A stretch of 64,000 nt of DNA from Betaproteobacteria bacterium. GTDB taxonomy: Bacteria > Pseudomonadota > Gammaproteobacteria > Burkholderiales > Burkholderiaceae_E. Of this stretch, positions 37,850 through 47,433 are shown piece by piece. Made by a program: the position numbers and the translations under genes. Within the stretch, counting starts at the first letter, position 1. Each line of letters opens with the position of its first letter. The stretch spans positions 1-64,000 of the forward strand of contig VGHA01000001.1 of NCBI GenBank assembly GCA_016868375.1. Direction: 5' to 3'. Below the pieces are notes generated by a model. The model did no database searches, had not been told where the DNA came from, and saw only the letters and a list, made by a program, of their open reading frames with translations.

Positions 37850-38815
37850 TCAGTCAAGCTTGATGCCCGCGGCGCGAATCACTTCGCCAATCCGCGTCAT
37901 TTCCTTGGCGATGAACGCCTCGAAGTCGGCCGCCGAGCCCGGACGCACTTCGTTGCCCTGGTCGATCAGCTGCTGGCGGAAGGCCGGGTCGGCGAGGATG
38001 GACACCAGCGTGCGATTCAGCCGCTCGACCCGCTCACGCGGCATGCCCGCGGGGCCAAACAGGCCGAGCCAGGTGGTCATTTCAAAATCCGGCAGCGTCG
38101 CGGCGATGGGCGGGACACCCGGAAGCGCAGGCTGCGCATCCCGGCTGGCAACACCGATTGCTTTCAGCTTGCCCGACTTGAGCAGCGACATTGCGGTAAT
38201 CGGTACATCAAAGTAAGCGTCAAGCCGGCCGCCGATCAGGTCGGGGGCGATCTGCGCCGTGCCCTTGTATGGCACGTGATTCAGGGCCACCTTGCCCTGC
38301 GTGGACAGCAGAACCAGCGACAGATGCGACGCCGACCCATTTCCTGCCGATCCGAAATTAAGCGGCACGGCGCTTGCCCGGGCTGCAGCCAGCACGTCGG
38401 CGACCGTGTTGGCAGGGCTGGCCGCTGACACCACCAGCAGCATCGGCGATGCCGCGATCAACCCAATCGGCTGAAAAGCCTTCGCGATATTGATGGGCAG
38501 CTTGGTATACAGATGGGCATTGACCACCTGGGTACTGGTATTGCCCAGCAGCAGGGTATGGCCATCGGGCTTCACGCCTGCGACAAACTGCTGCGCGATG
38601 GTGCCGTTGGCTCCCGCACGGTTCTCAACGATCACCGGTTGCTTGAAGGCGGCTTCCATCCTTGCACCAACCAGACGCGCCAGCACATCGGCAATGCCGC
38701 CTGCCGCATAGGGCACCACAATTCGGATGCCCTCTGCAGGATAGTTGTCGGCGCGGGCAACTGGCGCTGCGAAAGCCATTGCGACGGCCATCAGGGGTAC
38801 GAGCAGTTTACGCAT
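37850..38815 (-). CDS. Tripartite tricarboxylate transporter substrate-binding protein (Bug/TctC family)
   Basis: YPAEGIRIVVPYAAGGIADVLARLVGARMEAAFKQPVIVENRAGANGTIA. Confidence 0.9.
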   Translation of the reverse strand: MRKLLVPLMAVAMAFAAPVARADNYPAEGIRIVVPYAAGGIADVLARLVGARMEAAFKQPVIVENRAGANGTIAQQFVAGVKPDGHTLLLGNTSTQVVNAHLYTKLPINIAKAFQPIGLIAASPMLLVVSAASPANTVADVLAAARASAVPLNFGSAGNGSASHLSLVLLSTQGKVALNHVPYKGTAQIAPDLIGGRLDAYFDVPITAMSLLKSGKLKAIGVASRDAQPALPGVPPIAATLPDFEMTTWLGLFGPAGMPRERVERLNRTLVSILADPAFRQQLIDQGNEVRPGSAADFEAFIAKEMTRIGEVIRAAGIKLD

Positions 38816-38959
38816 CCTTCACTCCGTGTTGGGCCCTCAAGGATGCCCAGCTTACCTGTCGGAAGATATGAAACCCGGCCGCATCGTCGCGCTGCTAGAT
38901 CGCGGGTGTCAAGCCCAACACGTTGCTAGAATCGAAACACACCCTATGGAGGAGACATC

Positions 38960-39523
38960 GTGAGCACCGACCGCTTTCCGGCACTACCCGACGATCAGAT
39001 GACAGCGCGCCAAAAAGAGGTCGCAGCAAAAATTTCTGGCGGGCCGCGTGGCGGAATTCGCGGACCGTTCATCGCGCTGCTCCACAACCCTGAACTCACC
39101 GACGTGCTGGAACAGGTTGGCGAGTATCTGCGCTTTCGCTCCACCATTTCACCGGCGCTGATCGAGCTTGCCATCCTGCTGGTGGCGCGCTACTGGACCT
39201 GCCAGTACGAGTGGTTTGCACACGAGCGGATCGCCCGCACCAAAACCGACCTGCCCGACGGAATCATCCGCGCCATTCAGCGCAACGAAATTCCGCACGA
39301 CATGACCGATCAACAGCGAATCGTTCATGACTTCGTGATCGGCACATTCCGTTGTGGTGCCGCACCAGGTCCGGTGTACGACGAAGCGAAGGCGGCGTTC
39401 GGGCACGCGGGCGTACTTGATCTGGTTGCGTTATGCGGTTACTACACCACGATCGCGTTCGTATTGAACACCGGACAGATCATGCCCCCCAACGGCGCAC
39501 GGCCGCTGCGCGAAGCGCCGTAG
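38960..39523 (+). CDS. Carboxymuconolactone decarboxylase family protein
   Basis: GGIRGPFIALLHNPELTDVLEQVGEYLRFRSTISPALIELAILLVARYWTCQYEWFAHE; GTG start. Confidence 0.85.
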   Translation: MSTDRFPALPDDQMTARQKEVAAKISGGPRGGIRGPFIALLHNPELTDVLEQVGEYLRFRSTISPALIELAILLVARYWTCQYEWFAHERIARTKTDLPDGIIRAIQRNEIPHDMTDQQRIVHDFVIGTFRCGAAPGPVYDEAKAAFGHAGVLDLVALCGYYTTIAFVLNTGQIMPPNGARPLREAP

Positions 39524-39536
39524 CGGGCGCCTCTGA

Positions 39537-40337
39537 TCAGGCCTCGGCAACCACCTGATTGCGCAGCACGCCAATACCGGTGATCTCGATTTCGATCACA
39601 TCACCGGGCTTCATGTTTTCCTGTTTCCCCTCGGTGCCGAACCACATGACATCGCCTGGGCTGATGGTGCAGTAGCGCGAGGTTTCGCTAATGAACACCT
39701 CGGGCCTGAAAATCATGTCTGCGGTGTTAAAGCTATCAACCTGCTTGCCATTTAAGCGAATGATGGTGCGCATGGAGCGGTAGTCGAGCCCCGTGACAAA
39801 CCACGGTCCCATCGGCTTGAATGTGTCGCTGTTCTTCGAGCGAAAAAATGTCCGGTCGCTTTTTTGCCAGCTGCGCTCGCTGACATCGTTGCCGATAGTC
39901 CAGCCGAGCACGCTGTCAAGCGCCTGCTCGGGCGACACCCTGCGCACCTTCTTGCCAAACACTGCAACCAGTTCGCCTTCATATTGGAACTGATCGGTAG
40001 CGTCATGCGGCTTGACGATGTCTTCGCCGTGGGCAATCAAGGCATTGTTGGCCCGGTAGCCAATCTCGGCGCGGGTGGGCAGGTTCGGTGACTCGCCGAT
40101 TTTGGCTGCCACCTCGCGGATATGGCCGGCATAGTTAAGGCCGGCGCAAAAGAACGTGCCGGGCACCACCGGAACCAGCAACCTGACTGAGCCCAGATGC
40201 AGCCGCTCGGCTGAGCGCTCATAGCCCGCAAAGGGCGTGCCGCGAACCGGCACCACCGAGTCATCTTCAACAATTCCATACGCGGTTTTCCCCGCTAGTT
40301 CAAACCGGCACCACTTCATGATGGCTTGTGTGGACAT
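39537..40337 (-). CDS. Fumarylacetoacetate hydrolase family protein
   Basis: FQYEGELVAVFGKKVRRVSPEQALDSVLGWTIGNDVSERSWQ. Confidence 0.9.
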   Translation of the reverse strand: MSTQAIMKWCRFELAGKTAYGIVEDDSVVPVRGTPFAGYERSAERLHLGSVRLLVPVVPGTFFCAGLNYAGHIREVAAKIGESPNLPTRAEIGYRANNALIAHGEDIVKPHDATDQFQYEGELVAVFGKKVRRVSPEQALDSVLGWTIGNDVSERSWQKSDRTFFRSKNSDTFKPMGPWFVTGLDYRSMRTIIRLNGKQVDSFNTADMIFRPEVFISETSRYCTISPGDVMWFGTEGKQENMKPGDVIEIEITGIGVLRNQVVAEA

Positions 40338-40361
40338 GCTGCGTTGGCCTCGACTGGGTTC

Positions 40362-41161
40362 TCAAACGGACAGGAGCTGAGCGAGCTTTGCCTGAACCTT
40401 CGGGCGCTCGCGCTCAAAGATCGCAAGATACCCGGGATTGAACCAGGCGATGACCCCCTGTTGATGCCCTGGGCGTGCGCTGAGCCGCGCGAACCAATCC
40501 GCCACGCGAGGACGCGCTTCAATCAGGCTGCCAAAGCCCAGATGCTGCAAGCGCTCGATATACGGGCTAAACGCCAGATCGGCGATTGTGAAGGCCGGGC
40601 CCGCAATCCAGGGATGGTCACGCAAGGCTGAATCGAAATCATCGAGCAGTTGAATGAAGCGCCGCACAGCAGGGGCGAAACCTGGAGATTCCATGCCCAG
40701 TTCGATTGCCGCGCGCGTTCTGGCCTGTCTCGCGGGATCAGGAATGCTGGCGAGCCACGCCTGCAATTCCTTCGGGTCGCGCTCAAGATGCTGATACCGA
40801 AACGCGATACAGGAACTGACGGTGCCGGTGGCAGGATGCACGGAATCATCGAGCTGCTTAAACCAGAGACGCTTCCGATAGCGGTGGTGGCAGCGACGGG
40901 CTGCAGTGGCGGATCAGGCCGGACCTCATCCACATATTGCAGGATCAGGTTGGATTCGATGATCGGTCGGCCGTGATGAACCAGGGTGGGCACGACCCCG
41001 TTGGGATTGAGTTTCAGGTACTCAGGGGTTTGCGATTCACCCTTACGCAGATTCAATCCGTGGAGTGTGCCCGCAATGCCCTTCTCGATCAGCATGAAGC
41101 GCACGTTCGCTGCGCATACCGACATATCGTTGTGATACAGCACGACATCGGGATCGCTCAT
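40362..41161 (-). pseudogene. Glutathione S-transferase family gene, frameshifted near 40880-40890
   Basis: N-terminal thioredoxin-like half in 40523-41161 (VVLYHNDMSVCAANVRFMLIEKGI...PTLVHHGRPIIESNLILQYVDEV); C-terminal half in a different frame of 40362-40841 (HPWIAGPAFTIADLAFSPYIERL). Confidence 0.8.
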
Positions 41162-41164
41162 GGA

Positions 41165-42469
41165 TCAACCTTTTAACAGCATTGGGAGCCACATCGCCAA
41201 GCCTGGAAACGCCACCAGTATTGCGAGCAGCACCAGGTCAGCGGCAATGAATGGCGCCACCCCGCGATAAATCTCGCGAATCGGAATCTGCGGCGCCAGC
41301 CCGTGCAATACGAAGACGATGATTCCGATGGGCGGGATGATCATGCCCAGTTCAACCACCACCACGTTGATGACGCCCCACCAGACCGGATCGAAACCCA
41401 TGGTTTCGATGACCGGCAACACAAACGGTAGCGTGATCAGCATGGCGGCAATTTCATCGAAGATTGCGCCCAGCAGCAGATACGCGATCAGCAGGCAGGC
41501 GATGATTCCAATCTCGGGCACGGGCAATGCACCGATCAGCTTGACCAGCGCCTCAGGCACACGTGCCAGCGTAATGAAATACGAAAACACCGACGCACCG
41601 ATAATGATGGTGTAGATCATTGCCGTGGCACTTGCGGTTTCACGCAAGCCCTGCCAAACGGCCGCCCAACTCATGCGACGCCGGGCAACCGCGAACACCA
41701 GCGAAAGAATGGCGGCTACCGAAGCCGCCTCGTTCACCGTGAACACACCGCTGTAAAGACCGGCAAAAATTGCCGCCATCAGCCATAGCACCGGAGACGC
41801 CTCGCGCAGCGCACGCCACTTTTCGGCTTTGGCGACAGGATCACTGACCGGCGCAAATTCTGGGCGCAGCCACACGATGAGTCGTATGGCCAGCAGATTC
41901 AGCGCCAAAGCGAGCGCAGCCGGTACCAATGCTGCATAGAACAGATCAAAGATGTAGGTCTTGGTGACCACGCAATACAGGATCATGACGATCGACGGTG
42001 GAATGAGCGCTTTCAACGTGCCACCGGCTGCAATCGTTCCCGCCGAAAACGCGGGTGAATAGCCACGCGCCAGCATTTCGGGCAGCGCAGCTTTCGCAAA
42101 CGTGGCCGCGGTCGCGGTTGACGAGCCGCACACGGCGCCAAACACTGCACAACCGCCCATCGTTGAATAGGCAAGGCCGCCACGTTGATGACCGAACCAG
42201 CAGGAAGCGGCTCGGTAGATGTCGCGCGAAAAACCCGCTGCGCTTGCAAACGTTCCCATCATGAGAAAAAGCGGTACGGTCGCCAGATCGACGCTGGACA
42301 AAAGCCCCGCAGATTCGCCTGCCAGAACGGTGAGTGCAGGCCCCCAGCCCGATTGAAGGGCGTAGCCCACCACGCCCACGACGATCATGGCGATTCCGAT
42401 GGGTACCTGCAGCACGATCAATGCGCACAGTGCCAGCAGGCCGAGCCCGCCGATCGCAAGCGCGCTCAA
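41165..42469 (-). CDS. dctM: TRAP transporter large permease, DctM type
   Basis: Polytopic; AVCGSSTATAATFAKAALPEMLARGYSPAFSAGTIAAGGTLKALIPPSIVMILY. Confidence 0.9.
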   Translation of the reverse strand: MSALAIGGLGLLALCALIVLQVPIGIAMIVVGVVGYALQSGWGPALTVLAGESAGLLSSVDLATVPLFLMMGTFASAAGFSRDIYRAASCWFGHQRGGLAYSTMGGCAVFGAVCGSSTATAATFAKAALPEMLARGYSPAFSAGTIAAGGTLKALIPPSIVMILYCVVTKTYIFDLFYAALVPAALALALNLLAIRLIVWLRPEFAPVSDPVAKAEKWRALREASPVLWLMAAIFAGLYSGVFTVNEAASVAAILSLVFAVARRRMSWAAVWQGLRETASATAMIYTIIIGASVFSYFITLARVPEALVKLIGALPVPEIGIIACLLIAYLLLGAIFDEIAAMLITLPFVLPVIETMGFDPVWWGVINVVVVELGMIIPPIGIIVFVLHGLAPQIPIREIYRGVAPFIAADLVLLAILVAFPGLAMWLPMLLKG

Positions 42470-43041
42470 GCGCCGCTCCGAACCGAGTGCTCGAACCGCC
42501 CCGCCAGGCGCGCAAGCTCAAGCACGACGACAACCAGTTGCACCACGAACGCGATCGCAAAAATTGCGCAGACGCCATACCAAAAGGGCGCGGTCGGTAT
42601 CTTCAGGATCCAGGTGGTTTCGTTGGCCTTGGCGATCTTTCCAGCGAACACCAGAAACTGCCAGCCGAAAGCAGCCATCACCACTGCGGTCAGTAGCGAA
42701 GCCACCGCATCCAGAAGCTTGCCCATGCGCGCGCCCAGAAGATGGGACGCGAGCCTGATCGAGATGTTGCTGCGCTCCATCAAACCCACTGGCAGGCAGC
42801 AGGTGACGGCGAGGGCAACCGTGACCGCCGCAAGGTCGCGCACGCCCTCGATGGGCTGATTGAGCAGCCAGCGTGCCAGGCCGTCAAAGAGGGTCATGAG
42901 CGCCAGGCCCATCAGGCCGGCCAGCCCCAGCGCCGAGAGCCCTCGCGTCGCAAGCAGTCCGAGTTGTTCGAGCCTTTCAAAGGCGCCACGCGCGGCGACA
43001 CCGCTGCCCGACACAGGCTCCGGCGATGGCGCCGCGCTCAT
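42466..43041 (-). CDS. dctQ: TRAP transporter small permease, DctQ type
   Basis: 4-TM protein between DctP and DctM; LLNQPIEGVRDLAAVTVALAVTCCLPVGLMERSNISIRL. Confidence 0.8.
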   Translation of the reverse strand: MSAAPSPEPVSGSGVAARGAFERLEQLGLLATRGLSALGLAGLMGLALMTLFDGLARWLLNQPIEGVRDLAAVTVALAVTCCLPVGLMERSNISIRLASHLLGARMGKLLDAVASLLTAVVMAAFGWQFLVFAGKIAKANETTWILKIPTAPFWYGVCAIFAIAFVVQLVVVVLELARLAGRFEHSVRSGA

Positions 43042-43055
43042 GCGTACGCTGCCTC

Positions 43056-44072
43056 TCAGCGACCTGCGCGAACGTTTGCGAGTTCGGACCTGACCAGACC
43101 CAGCAACTCTTTATTGCGGGGGCTCTTGGCAACCCACGCGTCGGTAACCGCCTGGAACGCAGGCTGCATCGCATCCAGATCCGACTGCGATGGCATCACG
43201 ACACGACGCTTGGGATCGGCCTGCAACTGCTTGACTACCGAGGCGTTATAGGCGCCGATGCCTTCGTTGAAGCGCGTCGCAGTCCACTCGCCGCTGTACT
43301 TTCGGATCGCGTCCTGCGCGGGCTTGGGCAGCGAGTCAAACTTTTTGCGGTTCATCAGAATCGCCAAAGGCACGATGCCCAACTGCGTGAAGTAGTGAGC
43401 GCTGGTCACGCGCGAGATCCCGAAATCGACCAGCGGTGCGGGATGCGAGGTGGTGCCGTCAATCGTGCCGCGGCTGATCGCCTCAGGCACTTCGGTGACC
43501 GGCATGCCGATCGCCACAGCACCCAGCGCCTTAATCGTTTCGCTCTCGATTGCCCCGGATGTCCGAATCTTCTTGCCCTTGATATCGCTGATCGCGTTGA
43601 TGGCCGAGCGCGAATGCAGACTGTAAGGCGCAGTGCCAAACAGACCGATCGGGAAGAAGTCATCGTAGCCACGAATCTTTCCGGAGTTGACCAACCGCGT
43701 GAAGACCAGCGTGGCCTCGCGAAGGTCGGCGAACACCCCAGGCAGTTCGAATACTTCGTTTTCCTGGAAGCGGCCAGGTGTGTACGAAGCAATGACCCAG
43801 GCAAGATCAGCGACCCCGTCCAACACCATCTGAGCCTGCTGCACCGGGCTGCGGCCCAACGCGCCGTTTGGAAACAGCTCAATTTCAACGGTGCCGGCTG
43901 CGTCCTTGTTCACCGCCTCGGCAAACGGCCGAAACACGCTCTGGAAGGTGGCCTCTTTGTCAGGCGAAAAAATTGCAAACTTCAGCTTGACGGCCTGGGC
44001 CTGAGCGCCCGTGCCCGCAATGGCCATCAAAGCCGCCGCGCAGAGCGCGCGAATCCGTGAACGTGCACGCAT
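43056..44072 (-). CDS. dctP: TRAP transporter solute-binding protein, DctP type
   Basis: Signal peptide; RPFAEAVNKDAAGTVEIELFPNGALGRSPVQQAQMVLDGVADLAWV; start set at MRARSRIRALC. Confidence 0.9.
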   Translation of the reverse strand: MRARSRIRALCAAALMAIAGTGAQAQAVKLKFAIFSPDKEATFQSVFRPFAEAVNKDAAGTVEIELFPNGALGRSPVQQAQMVLDGVADLAWVIASYTPGRFQENEVFELPGVFADLREATLVFTRLVNSGKIRGYDDFFPIGLFGTAPYSLHSRSAINAISDIKGKKIRTSGAIESETIKALGAVAIGMPVTEVPEAISRGTIDGTTSHPAPLVDFGISRVTSAHYFTQLGIVPLAILMNRKKFDSLPKPAQDAIRKYSGEWTATRFNEGIGAYNASVVKQLQADPKRRVVMPSQSDLDAMQPAFQAVTDAWVAKSPRNKELLGLVRSELANVRAGR

Positions 44073-44095
44073 CGATGTCTCCTTGGTAGGTGTTG

Positions 44096-44136
44096 TGCGA
44101 GTCAATGTAGTCGATCTCGCAGAATTGTCAATATTC
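44096..44136. promoter_or_regulatory. Inverted repeats in the divergent dctP/iclR promoter region (candidate IclR operator)
   Basis: TGCGAG(44096-44101)...CTCGCA(44116-44121); palindrome ATTGTCAAT (44124-44132) in an AT-richer intergenic. Confidence 0.35.
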
Positions 44137-44233
44137 AAGAAACGCGTTCAGTGAAACGAGCCATCACACCAATTCGCTTGATGCAAATGTCACTATTTGA
44201 GATATTGCACCTCATGAAGCCTCAATCACGACC

Positions 44234-45043
44234 ATGAGCAGCCTGGGCTCCTCGCTGTCGATCCTGGGCCTATTCGGCCCGGAACGTTCAGCGATTACCG
44301 CCGAAGCGATTACCGAGTCCCTCGGTTTCACGCGGCCGACCGGCTACCGCTATATCCGCGAACTCGTCGCTGGCGGGTTGCTGGTGCGACTCGCTCCGGG
44401 CACGTACGCGCTGGGGCCCCGCATCATTGAACTCGACTGGCAGATTCGACAGAGCGATCCCCTGCTGCGCGCGGGCCTGCCCGTGATACAGGAGTTGTCG
44501 TCGGCAACCGGATTCGAGGTCAACCTGATCGGCCGCTACGGCGACCACATCGTGACCACCCATCAGCAGCATGGCCTCGAGCGCTTGCCGCTCAGCTTTG
44601 GACGCGGCCGGCCTATGCCGCTATTTCGAGGCGCGGGATCCAGGATCATCGTGGCGCATTTCCCCCGGGCGCGGCTGCGCAAGCTGTACGAAAGTCATCG
44701 CGAAGAGGCCAGGCAGGCGAATTTGGGCACTCAGTGGGAAACGGTGCGGCAGACGCTCAACACAGTACGCAAACAGGGCTTTGCCGTCTCCTATGGTGAG
44801 CTTGACCCGGGTTATGTGGGTGTCGCAGCGCCGGTTTTTGCGGCCGACGGCGACGTGCTGGGCAGCGTCATCGCGGCGCTCTCGCGTCAGCGTCTGGCTG
44901 TCACGGATCTTGACCGGCTGACCCACCGGATTCGGACTGCAGGTCAGACCATCAGTGTGCGACTGGCCGAGCTCGATCTTCGCGACCAGCCCTCCTCCGA
45001 AGCCTCGCCCCACCGTGCCCCGCTGGAAAGGCGACGCGCATGA
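44234..45043 (+). CDS. IclR family transcriptional regulator
   Basis: SLSILGLFGPERSAITAEAITESLGFTRPTGYRYIRELVAGGLLVRLAPGTYALGPRIIEL. Confidence 0.85.
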   Translation: MSSLGSSLSILGLFGPERSAITAEAITESLGFTRPTGYRYIRELVAGGLLVRLAPGTYALGPRIIELDWQIRQSDPLLRAGLPVIQELSSATGFEVNLIGRYGDHIVTTHQQHGLERLPLSFGRGRPMPLFRGAGSRIIVAHFPRARLRKLYESHREEARQANLGTQWETVRQTLNTVRKQGFAVSYGELDPGYVGVAAPVFAADGDVLGSVIAALSRQRLAVTDLDRLTHRIRTAGQTISVRLAELDLRDQPSSEASPHRAPLERRRA

Positions 45044-46566
45044 GACAGGCTCGCATTCATGATGTCGCGATCATCGGCCTGGGCCCCACTGGCGCCACGC
45101 TGGCCAACCTGCTGGGCGCGATGGGCATTGACACCCTGGTCGTTGACCGCGAGCCCGGTCTGCTGAATCTGCCCCGTGCCGTTCATTTTGACGGCGAGGT
45201 GATGCGGCTGTTCCAGAACATGGGCCTTGCCGAATCGCTCGCACCGCATCTGCGACCGTCGTCGGGTATGCAGTACCTGAACTCGCAAGGCATGTTGATG
45301 CTCGAGCGTAAACCCGCTGCGGTCAGCGGTCCCCAGGGATGGGCTACCAACTACCTATTTCACCAGCCCGATCTTGAAGGAACGCTTCGTCAGGCCATTC
45401 AGCGCTTCCCCTCGGTATGCGTGCGCGAGGGGGTCGAAGCCGTTTCGCTCCAGACCACGCCCCAGTGGGTTGACCTGCAGCTCAAGCCAATCACCGATGC
45501 TGGGCGCGCGGAATCCGTACAGGCGCGTTGGGTGGTGGGCTGCGACGGCGCCCGCTCAATTGTTCGCGAAGCCATAGGCGGACCCATGATTGATCTGGGG
45601 CTGCATCAGGACTGGCTGGTCGTGGACGTTGAACTGCTGGAAGACGTCGAACTGCCGCAAGCCACGGTGCAGTACTGCGATCCCGCGCGCCCCACTACCT
45701 TCGTGAACGTCACCGGTCGTCGTCGTCGCTGGGAAATCATGGTCATGCCGGACGATGACCCTCATGCGCTCCTTGAGCCCACGACCTTGTGGCAGCTGCT
45801 GTCGCGCTGGATCCGTCCGACGCAGGCGCGGCTGGTGCGATCCGCGCTGTACACCTTTCACTCGCTCATTGCATCCAGGTGGCGGCGCGGGCGGCTGCTT
45901 CTTGCGGGCGATAGCGCGCATCAGACCCCGCCCTTCCTCGGGCAGGGCATGTGCGCGGGGCTGCGCGACGCGGCCAATCTGGGCTGGAAGCTTGCGGCTG
46001 TCGTACAAGGTCATGCGGACCCGCAGCTCCTTGACAGTTATGAATCCGAGCGGCTTCCCCATGTGCACCAGTTCATCGATACGGCCATTCGTCTGGGCGA
46101 AATCATTCAGACGACCGATCCCGATGTAGCAGCCGAGCGCGATCTTAGATTCGCGCGTGAGGGAACCACCGAGATCGTCAATCTTTCACCGTCACTCGGA
46201 CCCGGGGTTCATCTTGGCACGGCACCTGCTGGCACGCTGCCACCGCAGCCCCGGCTATCGGATGGCCGGCGACTGGATGACGCCCTGCCCGCCAACCGGT
46301 TCGCGCTGCTGACAGCCGACCCGGCCAGCGTTCAGGCCTCGCCCGTTGCACGACAGACGCTGGAACGCCTTGACGCAACTCTGCTTCACGACGACGCGCT
46401 TGCGCCATGGTTTGAATCACTTGACGCGCGTCATGTGCTCCTGCGCCCCGACCGCTACCTGGCCGCAGTGTCTGACACCGTTACCGCCATCGCCAACTGG
46501 CCCATCGACCATTGGCATGTTGCGGGAACCTCCCAAGCCAATTCAAGCGGGCAGACGCCTGACTGA
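45040..46566 (+). CDS. FAD-dependent aromatic monooxygenase (MhpA-like)
   Basis: VAIIGLGPTGATLANLLGAMGIDTLVVDREPG; VGCDGARSIVREAIGG; LLAGDSAHQTPPFLGQGMCAGLRDAANLGWKL. Confidence 0.9.
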   Translation: MRQARIHDVAIIGLGPTGATLANLLGAMGIDTLVVDREPGLLNLPRAVHFDGEVMRLFQNMGLAESLAPHLRPSSGMQYLNSQGMLMLERKPAAVSGPQGWATNYLFHQPDLEGTLRQAIQRFPSVCVREGVEAVSLQTTPQWVDLQLKPITDAGRAESVQARWVVGCDGARSIVREAIGGPMIDLGLHQDWLVVDVELLEDVELPQATVQYCDPARPTTFVNVTGRRRRWEIMVMPDDDPHALLEPTTLWQLLSRWIRPTQARLVRSALYTFHSLIASRWRRGRLLLAGDSAHQTPPFLGQGMCAGLRDAANLGWKLAAVVQGHADPQLLDSYESERLPHVHQFIDTAIRLGEIIQTTDPDVAAERDLRFAREGTTEIVNLSPSLGPGVHLGTAPAGTLPPQPRLSDGRRLDDALPANRFALLTADPASVQASPVARQTLERLDATLLHDDALAPWFESLDARHVLLRPDRYLAAVSDTVTAIANWPIDHWHVAGTSQANSSGQTPD

Positions 46567-46582
46567 TTACCCGGAGACGACC

Positions 46583-47431
46583 ATGAACCGCCAGCCTTTG
46601 AACCCGATCACCGCGCAGGACCGCGCTGACTTTGATCGTGACGGCGTCGTGTGCCTGCGCCAGATGTTCGACCGCGACTGGATCGAGCGAATGACAGCAG
46701 CCGTTGACCGCGTCATGAACACCAACCATCCGATGGCAAGACCTCGTGAGGTCACGCAAGCCCTGGGCGGCACCAGTGGCCGTTATCACATCAATTCCTT
46801 CGTCTGGCACTGGGACGCAGACTTTCGCGCGTGGGCGCTCGAGTCACCGAATGGCGAGATCGCCGCCTCGCTGATGGGTGTTGATCAGGTGCGGATGTTT
46901 TATGACCAGGTGTTCGTGAAAGAGCCCAAGACCTCGGAGATGACCGACTGGCACCACGATCTTCCGTTTTGGCCCATGCGCGGCAATCAGATTCTGTCGA
47001 TCTGGGTTGCGCTGACCGATGTGGGCCCTGACAACAGTTCGCTTGAGTACATCGGCGGCTCGCACCGCTGGAACAAGTTCTATCGTGCTGCAATTCCTGA
47101 CAAAGACCCGCGCTTCAAATCTGAGCTGGAAGAGTGTCCGAACTTCAGCCTGCTGCGCAACGACCCGCAGTATCGCTTTCTTTCCTGGACGATGAAGGCG
47201 GGCGACTGCCTGGTGCATCACCCCTTGACCGTGCACGGCTCCGAGGGAAATTTCTCGCCCAGCCGCCGACGGATCGCGATTTCAAATCGCTATTTCGGCC
47301 CCGACGCGATATGGGACCCACGCCCAGCGACCATGCGGGTTACCGGCGATCCCGTGATCGAGTCGGGCAAGTATCCTGCCCATGACCAGGCGTTTCCGAT
47401 TGCGTGGCAGCGTCAGGGCGCTGCGGCCTGA
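46583..47431 (+). CDS. Phytanoyl-CoA dioxygenase (PhyH) family protein
   Basis: DRDGVVCLRQMFDRDWIERM; TDWHHDLPFWPM (HxD); LVHHPLTVHGS; start set at MNRQPLNP. Confidence 0.85.
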   Translation: MNRQPLNPITAQDRADFDRDGVVCLRQMFDRDWIERMTAAVDRVMNTNHPMARPREVTQALGGTSGRYHINSFVWHWDADFRAWALESPNGEIAASLMGVDQVRMFYDQVFVKEPKTSEMTDWHHDLPFWPMRGNQILSIWVALTDVGPDNSSLEYIGGSHRWNKFYRAAIPDKDPRFKSELEECPNFSLLRNDPQYRFLSWTMKAGDCLVHHPLTVHGSEGNFSPSRRRIAISNRYFGPDAIWDPRPATMRVTGDPVIESGKYPAHDQAFPIAWQRQGAAA

Positions 47432-47433
47432 AG

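Noticed and set aside
43026-44060. 344-aa plus-strand ORF
   Set aside because: Antisense to dctP; no recognisable domain.
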